Shown here: positions 12,101 through 22,471 of the stretch, in pieces
How positions within the stretch are numbered: position 1 is the stretch's first letter
Layout of the letters: the number at the start of each line of letters is the position of its first letter
NCBI GenBank assembly: GCA_008973525.1
Contig: WACJ01000320.1
Location: forward strand, 186,001 to 250,000
Length of the DNA stretch: 64,000 nucleotides
Source: Stenopsyche tienmushanensis
Taxonomy: Eukaryota; Arthropoda; Insecta; Trichoptera; Stenopsychidae
Direction of reading: 5' to 3'
Made by a program: the position numbers and the translations under genes
Notes under the pieces: model-generated
Databases searched by the model: none
What the model saw: only the letters and a program-made list of their open reading frames with translations
Told to the model about the DNA's origin: nothing

Positions 12101-14122
12101 CAAAATGAAGGACGTGATATACAAATAATTCATACTGCTATTCATTTTCAGATATCAATAACCATCTGGTTGTCGAAATCAAAAAAGGCGCAGACAAAGT
12201 CAAAGAAATAACCTCAATAGAGATTTTAAGCGTCGCCGGACAAAAACTAGGTGAACATCCGCTGAAAAAGTTCAACGGTGCTGGCAAAGCTCATCTTTAC
12301 GAAACGGTTCCAATCACGTTCGGAAATTACTTCTTCTACATCGCAGTAAGAATGCCAACATTCGTACATATTTTTCAAGAATTTTAAAATTTCAATCAGA
12401 CATTCATGAAACTCTTTCCTAGGTCAACGGCGTCGGGGAGAACGACGCACCTTTCAGAAGATTAAGTTCTAATGCGATTCGACCGCAGACAGTAGGTCAG
12501 TATTGAAAAGGAACGTATGCCTTTCTCGGGTCGATCTGCCATTTATTCAACAAATCTCTTTCAGATAAACTCACATTCGAACCGAAATTTGGTGCTAAGC
12601 CAGCATTTGAAGATATTGCAGATGAAATCCAAGCTCCAATTGGTGTTAAGATAACCATGCCGTGTAAAACAAGTGGTATTCCCAAGCCAACGGTCACATG
12701 GACTCTACCAAACAACGAAACTGTTGGAGTCAACTCTAAAAAAAGAATATATGTAATTATTTTTTCCCCCCTACAATATGCATTTAATGTATGACTAAAT
12801 TTGCAAACCCGAAAGTTTTTCGTATTAATGTATCTTATCTATTAGTATATATAGTCGATCATTACGCCATTAATCAGGGCTTCGGACCGGAATGAAACCG
12901 ATAGCCGGTAAAACCATCATTTTTCCCGAAACAAAAACCGTAACCGAACTGATATAAATACTAGAAATGTAACCGAAAAAAATAACGGTTCGATGCCCTG
13001 ATCTTTAAAATCATATTACAAACTTGTTACTCATAAGTCGAACACCCTGGAATATCCCTGAAATGTTCTTCTACGGTGCCGCACCAGTGATTTACTAAAA
13101 CATACGTTTTAGGATGGGGTTTGCTATAGGAATATGTTTAGTATTTGAAATTCTTAATAGGAACCCGTGCTTATCGAGGGCCGAATGGGTTTAGGAAGCC
13201 TCAAACTTAAATTGCGCAAAGGGTCTCTCAAGTGCAAAGTCCGAGACTGTTCTGTACATTTCTATGAAATTTGAATTCAGGAAAAGGGCATGTTACATTG
13301 CGAGTATCTGAGATGCACTTATTAAACGTCGCGTTGTTCTTGTGAGGAATGGAGGGACTGGATTCCATGTTAGAAAGGTCTTGAAGGGTTGCCTCGAAAA
13401 GTTTTATCCAAATTCTGAAGAAAAACTTTTCAGTCCTTTAAAAGCACCAATACTCTTTTAAGAGATGTCCGCAAATACGCCCTTCGATACGTTCATTCAG
13501 GTGGCTTGCTGGGTCAGCGTATGAGGAAATCAATGTTAGACTGGATATTAAACAGGCTTACCTGTAGCTGCCCTATTATGATGATAATTTATTCGACAAT
13601 ATACATTGTGCCATGATTATTGATATTATTTTATTTTGCAGAAAGACGACAAAGACTCTCTTATAATCAAAAAAACCAACAACAAAGATGATGGAAATTA
13701 CACATGCTTAGCTAAAAATTCGGCTGGAGAAGCGAAAGGCGTTTCAGTATTAATACTTGATCGACTTCCAGTCTTCGGCGAGAAGCCTCCTGCTAGTAAA
13801 TTACTATCCACACAATAAATATTATAATAATATAAAATTAAAATACGTTATAAAATGGCATTTATTCATTACAGAAATGGTCGTTGAGAAATCAAAGAGT
13901 ATTAAATTGGTATGCGATATTCGCGGTACTCCAAAACCGAAAATTGATTGGTACCATTGGGGAATCCCAGTTTCTAAGGCTTTGCAAAATGGTAATTCTA
14001 TAGAACTGAAGAATGCCAGATATGGTAATAGGGGTGAATATAAGTGCATTGGTAAAAATAAATATGGTAAGGTTGAAGCAAAAATATTCCTCGATGTTAC
14101 AGGATACACTGTTTATAACTAA
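9186..14122 (+). CDS. Secreted hemicentin-like protein, copy B (vWA + 2 Ig), complete
   Basis: Eleven exons: 9186-9435, 10402-10637, 11192-11314, 11391-11480, 11567-11707, 11780-11936, 12152-12345, 12423-12495, 12565-12752, 13642-13795, 13875-14122. All junctions are GT-AG and in phase, giving 617 residues. Order: signal peptide (about 1-26, LLVLLVLATVSFCC), vWA domain (about 33-232) with MIDAS motif DTTTS at 41-45, a linker like the one after the hemicentin vWA domain (about 233-425), then two Ig domains (about 430-612) with cysteine pairs MPCKTSG/YTCLAKN and LVCDIRG/YKCIGKN. Stretches such as GPVTVTKDP and VVFIITGNC closely follow the hemicentin vWA domain as I recall it. Classical hemicentins carry tens of Ig domains plus EGF/fibulin ends; this one stops after two. 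Likely secreted and metal-binding; function unknown. Hand comparison with copy C shows about 21 amino-acid differences and somewhat more silent ones, as expected under constraint. Confidence 0.92.
10247..10272. repeat. (TA)n microsatellite in copy B intron 1
   Basis: About 13 TA units. The corresponding tract in copy C (near 16608-16618) is much shorter, so it is a fast-changing marker between the duplicates. Confidence 0.9.
12875..13000. mobile_element. hAT-type MITE in copy B intron 9
   Basis: A 126-bp unit from CAGGGCTTCGGACCGG to CGGTTCGATGCCCTG with imperfect inverted ends. No intact 8-bp duplication remains. The orthologous copy is at 19358-19490. Related motifs (CGGTTTCGGTTC and similar) recur near 52.1 and 53.5 kb. 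Confidence 0.65.
13310..13590 (+). repeat. Old SINE-like remnant with (ATG)n tail in copy B intron 9
   Basis: A diverged relative of 2669-3219, sharing CTGAGATGCACTTA, GGAGGGACTGGA and the end CTGCCCTATTATGATGAT. It ends shortly before exon 10. A matching remnant is in copy C at about 19790-20055. Confidence 0.65.
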
Positions 14123-14738
14123 TCGCTCTGCCATTTAATGAAATATTTTACATCAAATACTGAGAATTTCAAATTTATTTGTTTGGAGATAAGCACTTGT
14201 CGAACTTTTCATTATTTATTTTTGCTTATTATAATGAAATGATGTACGTTCAAGAAATGTAAATCCAATTGTTTCGGCCGTGTTGAGGCATTTCTTTATA
14301 TTTTTTACAATAAAATGTTTAACAACTTCATCGTTTTCATTTTTATTATCGTCCTCTAAATTTTGGATCATCCCATAGATAGAAGAATTAATGTTTCCCT
14401 ACAAAAAATGGTCGTTTTCCATATCAAGGCAAATATTGTGTTGTCGAGACATTTTTTCATGCCTGCAAAAAGAAAATAATCCGAGGGGGTAAATCTGGCG
14501 AATAGGATGCATGAGGAAGTAATTCAAGTAAAATATGGATTATAGCATTGTATCAAGTATTGTTGAACTTAATCTAATTTTATATATTGTAGTTTGTTTA
14601 AATAAAATGAACAATTGATAATATGTGTGTAACCACAAACTATTTCTATTTGCTTTTTAGCATAGAATTATTTTTTCATAGCGAATGAAACCATAACTGA
14701 TAGAATTGATTTGCAATGAATCTTATATCGATTTGGTT

Positions 14739-15047
14739 TCATTTTTTCGGCCAAAAATCAATTTTCCTAATACTTTGCTTAATATATATACAAGGGTATT
14801 CCCAAAAATACTGTCCTTTCATAATGCTCGATAATCTTTTTCTAGCGATGTTCAATAGCTTCAATATCCTATTTATAGTGAGAATTGTCGAGCTCCTCAA
14901 AGTAGCCATCAACTGTCGACACCACCTCTCCATTGTTGATAAATCTTTTACGCTTGGAAAATTAAAATAGTCTGAAGGGGCTAAATCTGGCGAATAGGGT
15001 GCATAAGGAAGCAATTCGAACTTTAGCTCATTAATTTTGGGCACCAA
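14739..15047 (-). pseudogene. mariner transposase C-terminal fragment
   Basis: On - the frame contains YAPYSPDLAPSDYFNF, the third-aspartate block of mariner transposases (family form YSPDLAPSDYxLF), followed by a degenerate tail. More scraps of similar type lie near 14380-14540 and 20760-20990. It separates copies B and C. Confidence 0.75.
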
Positions 15048-15490
15048 GATAACGAATGTGTGAACTGGTGCATATTTACGATTAGTTGCTGGAATTCAGG
15101 TTTATTACGCAAAAAAATATTACATAAAAAATTAAACAAATTGGACAAATACTTGAATTTTCTGAATATGATAACTCTTTCTTTCTCTTTTCTTCTGGGC
15201 TAGTCTTTCAAATGAAGGTTGGTATTTTGGGCGCAGAAATATTTTTGAGAAATGCCTAACACTATTTTGACGATTTTGTAAGGAATTAAGTCATCCTGCA
15301 TTGATTGATTAACTTTTAGACTTATAGACTGCAGCCACTACATGATTTCATTCAATTTATTTTAATACACAGGATGCTTTGATAACATTGCAGTTTGAGC
15401 GGTTTTGAAAGAATGCTATCTTTACGGCTTACTGAAACACAAGTAACAAAGAAAACACAAATAACAATCAGTGCATTATTGAGCCGATGA

Positions 15491-15497
15491 TATAAAA
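15491..15497 (+). promoter_or_regulatory. TATA box of copy C
   Basis: TATAAAA about 50 bp before the start codon, at the same place as in copy B. Confidence 0.65.
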
Positions 15498-15545
15498 ACT
15501 CATTGAAACTCATGAACCCTTGCTAGTCGTATTCGTCTATCCGAA

Positions 15546-18500
15546 ATGGGTGGAAATATGTCGAATCGGGGCTTGCTCGTTTTGTTGGTGCTGGCGACGG
15601 TTTCTTTCTGTTGCTCGAACGCAGACGATGCTGATGCCCAGCAGGTTTCATTGACTTTCGTCTTTGACACGACGACTTCGATGACCGACGAACTGGACGA
15701 GATGAAAACAGGAGCAGTGAATATTTTGCAAAGAATGATGGACAAAAAGGGGTCTTCTCTGGGCAATTTCATCTTGGTTCCCTTCAATGATCCAGGTAAG
15801 ATAATAGACACATCTATTCTAGAAAGTTTATGGCTCTTCCATTTTTTTGATGTAGCTTTTAGCAATTCCTTTTATGAGACCACTGCCAACCATTTTGACA
15901 TATTTTTTCATAGCGAATATATGTTTTAAAATTACGGTCGTCGGTCACGTCTCCTGTAGATTTAAACCCAAGATGATTGAGTTACAAATCCAACCACATA
16001 ATTGCAGAACCTCCTACAGTATAAAATATAAGTCAACTTCATTTATATTTTTCATTCAAAACTTCTGATTAGTTCATCGTCTATGTATCGCCACGCTGCA
16101 TTTTTGGCGAAAATTCTTAACGCTGTCTTGCACTCAACGCTCATATCAGCTGATTCATTTTTTTCACTTCTTGTCTTTAGATAGGAATATACTATACACA
16201 ATGTTCAGTCTGTCTGTCTTCTAGTAATAACAAAGGAGATGAAGCTCTTTACATGCGAACTTAAGAACGACTGCAATTTACTTCTAATATTTTTTGTGCA
16301 AAAATGGTAAGCATTGAAAAATATCAGAAATCATAAAATCCCGCCCTCATTTAAAACTCTGGTTTTGATAATGAAATTTGGGATCATGTAAATACAATAC
16401 GAATCTTCAGGGAATATAGCAACAATTTTCGATCAAATACATCTTCACCAATTGCCAATAATAGTCCACTATGGGAAGATGTTACCGATAATGATTCCCT
16501 ACCTGGATTACAATCATTATCACTCCCAAGGAATAGGGTTTTATACTTACACATAGATTATCCACGATCTAACCACATTTTCCTGATATCAGTAGCGGAT
16601 TTAGCACTATATATATATACTTTCTAGATGACACTCGTACAATCGTCAAATCTTCAAAAATATAGTTGTGTCTGATTCATTTTGCCACAACTAAGTATTA
16701 CTAATGTATATTCGACGCATAGAAATATAATTGAGTATTTATTTTTAGATGTCGGACCAGTAACGGTGACTAAGGATCCTGAATATTTAAAACAAGTCAT
16801 CAGAGCGCTTACACTTGGAGGAGCAACTAATTATGATTGTCCAGAAAATTCTCTTACTGGAATCAAAATGGCACTGGAATCCAGTTTGCCTGGTTCGTAC
16901 ATATACGTTATCACGGACGCATCAGCTAAAGATCATCATTTACTACCGACTGTATCAGACCTCGTCCAGAAAAAGAGATGCCAGGTTTGAAAAACATTTT
17001 TTATTAGCATCCATCACTTATAAATAAACAAAAAAACGACAAAATCACCACGAAAAGTGTTATCAATATGGAACATCATAGCTTCAGTATTAATATTAGG
17101 GAGACCTGAGGGTTAAAGTACAATAAACGTACGCTATCTTGCTTTCAAATTGTTCAGACTTGGATGTATTTAAATCCTTGCCTTGCCAATTTGAATCCAA
17201 GATGATTGAGTTATTAGTCCAACTACTCAATCGCGGGACTATTTACAAATATCGTCTTATTTACGCATGTATTTTTATATACCGAATTTAAAAACGTAAG
17301 CAAAGCGCGATCTTCGATGGTTATTGTGGTTCAAATTATGACCGGAGCCATTCATAGCTTTCGTGTGGCCATTCACTGCTCCAAATAATTGATGGACATC
17401 TCCTTCGACTAAACATATCTGTTTTATGTATTAATAAAATTATTATTAAAAAAGTTGTTATTCACCATTGTTCTGTTTTGCTATTCTTACAATTGTTTGA
17501 ACTAACTAATGAAAGCTAAATGGCAGTCAAAGTTATTCCTATTTTGCCACATTTCTATCAATATTTCATTATGCAACATTTGTACTTAAAACGTATTTTT
17601 GCAGGTTGTGTTTATAATAACTGGAAATTGTAATGGTATAAATGACCCAGCCTATCAAGTATATGATCGCATTAAAGAAATAAGTGGTGGTCAAATATTT
17701 GCTATAGACAAAAACGCCGTATCTATTGTGAGTTGGTTGATATGTAGATAGTTCTTTATAATATGATGACAGTTTGATACATGATTTTGCTCAATTTTAG
17801 GTATTAAATTATATAGAAGATGCCTTCGATTCCAAAGGATTGAATCTAGGACGCAAAGAGTATCCAGCAAGTTTCAATAACGTCGAAGAAGTAACGAAAT
17901 AATCGATACCTATCCCTGTTTGAATCATGATTTTTTAAATGTATGTATTTATTTTATCCATAAATTATGTTTTTCAGGTTTTAGTAGATAATTCCCTCAC
18001 AAAAATATCAGTATCGGTGCCTGCACCAAATGCCCAATTGGAAATTAAAGATCCAGACGGTGCGAACGCTGATGCAACCTCAAAGGTCAACAAGATTATC
18101 GATTTGCCAAATTTGAAAGTAAGTATAAATACATGTTTTCATGAAAATGTGAAAATCGTTTATGCTCAAAAGCGAAATCTTAAATTTCAGATTGTGAATA
18201 TCGACGCTCCGAAACCAGGAAAATGGTCGATCACAACAGGAGGATCACAACCATACGCTCTCCAATTGAGCGGTGTATCGGAACTGACATTTGACTATGG
18301 GTTTTATAAAGACTCTCTGGCTTCTCTTTCCAATAGACCAATTATGGGTTTGTAAATTTTGATTCAAATAATATTATTAATATAAGTTCTGCAAGAATCT
18401 CTGTCAAACATTCACCTCGTCATGCGCTCGATATCGAATTGTATTTGTTAAGAGTCACCCAGCGAGCCATGCCCCTCATGATGCAGGATTGTATCTCGCG

Positions 18501-20586
18501 TGTTCCAATCAAATCATTTTTGATAAAGCGGCGGCTTAAACAAATAAATATCTTCTGAGACACAGTAAATCACGTGATTATTTTAAAATGAAGGACGATA
18601 TATACAAATAATTCATACTGCTATTCATTTTCAGATATCAATAACCATCTGGTTGTCGAAATCAAAAAAGGCGCAGACAAAGTCAAAGAAATAACCTCAA
18701 TAGAGATTTTAAGCGTCGCCGGAAAAAAACTAGGTGAACATCCGCTGAAAAAGTTCAACGGTGCTGGCAAAGCTCATCTTTATGAAACGGTTCCAATCAC
18801 GTTCGGAAATTACTTCTTCTACATCGCAGTAAGAATGCCAACGTTCATACATATTTTTCAGGAATTTTAACATTTCAATCAGACATTCGTGAAACTCTTT
18901 CCTAGGTCAACGGCGTCGGAGAGAACGGCAAACCTTTTAGAAGATTAAGTTCTAATGCGATTCGACCGCAGACAGTAGGTCAGTATTGAGAAGAAATGTA
19001 TACCTTTCTTGGGTCGATCTGCCATTAATTCAACAAATCTCTTTCAGATAAACTCACATTCGAACCGAAATTTGGTGTTGAGCCAGCATTTGAAGATTTT
19101 ACAGATGAAATCCAAGCTCCAATTGGTGTTAAGATAACCATGCCGTGTAAAACAAGTGGTATTCCCAAGCCAACAGTCACATGGACTCTACCAAACAACG
19201 AAACTGTTGGGGTCAACTCTAAAAAAAGAATATATGTAATTATTTTTTTCCCCCTACAATATGCGTTTAATGTATGACTAAATTTGCAAACCCTAAAGTT
19301 TTTCGTATTAATGTATCTTATCTATTAATATATATAGTCGATCATTATGCCATTAATCAGGGCTTCGGACCGGAATGAAACCGAAAACCAATAACAAGTA
19401 AAACCATCATTTTTCCCGAAACGAAAACCGTCACCGAACTGATAAAAATACTAGGAATATAACCGAAAAAAATAACGGTTCGATGCCCTGATCTTTCAAA
19501 ATCATATTAAAAACTAGTTACTCATAAGGAATATCTCTGATATATTCTTCTTCGGTGTCGCACCAGTGATTTACTTAAAACATACGTTTTAGATGGGGGT
19601 TTGCTATAGGAATATGTTCAGTATTTGAAATTCTTAATAGGAAACCTCGCTTATCTAAGTCCGAATGGATCTAGGGGCCTTAAACTTAAATTGCGCCAAG
19701 GGCTTCTCAAGTACTTAATCCGCCACAGTTTTGTACGTTTCTATGAAAATTTGGGAAAGGAAAAGGGGATGCTACCTTACGAGTATCTGAGATACACTTA
19801 TTAAACGTCGCGTTGTTCTTGTGAGGAAAGGAGGGACTGGATTCCATGTTAGAAATGCCTTTACAGTCAAATCAAAATCATTGCCTCGAAAAGTTTTATC
19901 CGAATTCTAAAGAAAGACTTTTCAGTCCTTAAAAAACACCAATACTCTTTACAGAGATGCCAATACTCTTTACAGAGGTGAACGCACGAGGAAATCAATG
20001 TTAGACTGGATATTAAACAGGCTTACCTGTAGCTGCCCTATTATGATGATAATTTATTCGACAATATACATTGTGCCATGATTATTGATATTATTTTATT
20101 TTGCAGAAAGACGACAAAGACTCTCTTATAATCAAAAAAACCAACGACAAAGATGATGGAAATTACACATGCTTAGCTAAAAATTCGGCTGGAGAAGCGA
20201 AAAACGTTTCAGTATTAATACTTGATCGACTACCAGTCTTTGGCGAGAAGCCTCCTGCTAGTAAATTACTATCCACACAATAAATACTATAATAGTATAA
20301 AATTAAATACGTTATAAAATGGCATTTATTCATTACAGAAATGGTCGTTGAGAAATCAAAGAGTATTAAATTGGTATGCGATATTCGCGGTACTCCAAAA
20401 CCGAAAATTGATTGGTACCATTGGGGAATCCCAGTATCTAAGGCTTTGCAAAAGGGTAATTCTATAGAACTGAAGAATGCCAGATATGGTAATAGGGGTG
20501 AATATAAGTGCATTGGTAAAAATAAATATGGTAAGGTTGAAGCAAAAATATTCCTCGATGTTACAGGATACACTGTTTATAACTAA
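15546..20586 (+). CDS. Secreted hemicentin-like protein, copy C (vWA + 2 Ig), complete
   Basis: Eleven exons: 15546-15795, 16749-16984, 17605-17727, 17801-17890, 17978-18118, 18191-18347, 18635-18828, 18906-18978, 19048-19235, 20107-20260, 20339-20586. Every exon has the same length as in copy B and the 617-residue frame is intact. Same layout: signal peptide, vWA with MIDAS DTTTS, linker, two Ig domains ending GYTVYN. Differences from B are scattered; they cluster mildly in the Ig1 start (exon 9: A/V, K/E, I/F, A/T), exon 5 (D/N, K/T, L/I) and exon 2 (Q/H, Y/H, L/S). It is a recent tandem duplicate with its own TATA box. Whether B and C differ in ligand or expression cannot be told from sequence. 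Confidence 0.92.
19358..19490. mobile_element. hAT-type MITE in copy C intron 9
   Basis: Counterpart of 12875-13000 with the same ends (CAGGGCTTCGGACCGG and CGATGCCCTG). It was inserted before the B/C duplication. Confidence 0.65.
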
Positions 20587-21029
20587 TCGCTCTGCCATTT
20601 AATGAAATATTTTATAACAAACTTTCGCCTTGATAATTTTAAATTTATTTGCTTGATTTTAAGCACTTATCAAACTTTTTGCTATTTTTTTTTGCTTATT
20701 ATATTGGAATGATGCACGTTCAAGAAATCTAAACCCAATTGTTTCGGCCATATCGAGGGCCTTCTTCATATTTTTTTAAAATAAAATGTTTGACAACTTC
20801 ATCGTTTTCATTTATATTATCGTCCTCTGTATTTTGGATCACCCACCTCTAAATAGAAGAATTAATGTTTCCCTACAAAAAATGGTCGTTTTCCAATATC
20901 ACGGCAAATATTTTACCGTCAAGAAAGTTTTCTATGTCTAGAAAAAGAAAATAATCTGAATAGGAGGTATGAGGAAGCAATTAGAACTTTGATTCATTGA
21001 TTTTGAGGACTGGGATACCAATGTGTGAT

Positions 21030-21638
21030 CTGGTGCATTATCAATTTTGCAAATTTTGGATAATAGGTTTACCTTATCTACGTTATCGTCGACTATTCGG
21101 AGATCGTCACATAAAGAGGGAAAACCCATCGCCTTTTGTTTGACGAACATCGGGTATAAAATATTATGCAAATGTAATCTGTATGATGTAATGCAATCGA
21201 GTGATTAAATTACGATCCAAACTATTCTGGATTTCAAATTTTGAATGATGAGGAAATAATTGAAGAATTGAAAATCTGCCTCAGAAAAACAAGATCCAAA
21301 AGACGAAGAAGAGATTTGCGAGGGAGGAGATATTGGTTCTACAATTTCTGAAGCTTTTCAGTGTTTAGATGTCGCCATGAAAATGCTTGAGAAACAAGAA
21401 GAATGTAAATCAAGACATCTTAAGAATATTCGTGGTTTGGCAGCTTCTAAAAGAAGAACGAGCTTTAAGCAAAATTCTATACTTGATTTTTTTAATAAAA
21501 AATATTTTTTTATATGTGTATGTAAATCTAGACGAATAAAAATTATACACACTTTCCCTGTCAATTATGATTATCCGGATTTTTCGTTATCCGGGCCACA
21601 TTCATCCCCAATTAGTCCGGATAATCGAGGTTCTACTG
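21030..21638 (+). mobile_element. pogo/Tigger-like element, 5'-truncated copy
   Basis: The right end AATCGAGGTTCTACTG is followed by TA. The + strand carries the transposase C-terminus (AFQCLDVAMKMLEKQEE, SFKQNSILDFF) at about 21355-21495, less broken than in the copy at 3365-5140. Upstream, on -, a piece FVKQKAMGFPSLCDDL resembles the family's DNA-binding part. The left end is not identifiable, so it is truncated or rearranged. Confidence 0.65.
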
Positions 21639-21734
21639 TATATCAAATTTGCGAAAGAAACAAAGTTTCGTGGAATTACTGCGTAAACCCGGACTCCGAT
21701 TTAGGTTTACCGCAGTGTGTTAACTATTGGTATT

Positions 21735-22015
21735 ACAGGGACATTGTGATATATTAAGAGCCCGCTGTGAAGCAGGCTGTCAAAAATTCTCTATAGACTC
21801 ATTAGAGTGTTCCCCTCCACGGAAATCTTTAGTAAAAGGCGAAAGATTTATACGTATTGAAGGGAAACCAGAGTAACGATAAGGGGCAAAACTGAGGGCT
21901 GTATATCAGTCCCTACGCAAAACAGCGTGCAAATTGGATTCACCAGTGGCGCCATCTACTGCTCATTATATCCACTACTACACACAAGCTTATTTATGAA
22001 GCGCTCCACTAAACA
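21735..22015 (-). repeat. Dispersed repeat, right member of an inverted pair
   Basis: Reverse complement of 1262-1575, with GGCGCCATCTACTGC at 21948-21962. It lies about 450 bp upstream of the DRAM2-like start codon, just past the hemicentin-like cluster. Confidence 0.8.
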
Positions 22016-22471
22016 AACAATACTATTATGACTACTTTATATAAAAATAAATAATATAAAATATGAAAATCTCGTTCGTATTCGATTTTGCAGTTTATAT
22101 AAAAAATATTAACAGTATAAAATAAAGCAATCAATCAAATCATGATTATAGATTTAATATTTTCTTATATTTAAAAAAAAAAACATGATAAAGAGATGAC
22201 AACCCTTTATGCCATTTTTCAAAATATTTAATAATTATTTTCAAATAAATATTGAACAATTGCAATATATTTTTGACTGCAAATAAAAAAATTTACACGT
22301 ATTTTCAGATGAAATGCTTTTGTAAATCAATTTAAAAGTCGGCGCAATGCTAAACATTATACAAGACATGGCCGCTAAAATGTCGTATAATTTTTCTGTC
22401 AGATTAAGGTTAACGGAAAATAAATATTGATGTAGCAACACTCGGTGCGGAGTGGCGGCGCAGTGGGAGAG

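Larger units (their letters stand above)
8840..14540 (+). repeat. Tandem duplication unit 1 (partner 15180-20990)
   Basis: From the 5' flank to past the 3' end of the gene this segment aligns with 15180-20990 at an offset of about 6360-6450 bp. Most intron sequence is shared, including a hAT-type MITE and a SINE-like remnant, so these insertions are older than the duplication. Differences include a block of about 65 bp present near 18475-18538 but missing near 12050, and extra sequence in intron 2 of copy C. Boundaries are approximate. Confidence 0.85.

Noticed and set aside
1262..22015. One giant transposon with terminal repeats carrying the hemicentin-like genes
   Set aside because: The left repeat lies inside an intron of copy A, whose earlier exons are outside, and no target duplication or transposase is linked to the ends. 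Two independent repeat insertions explain it better.
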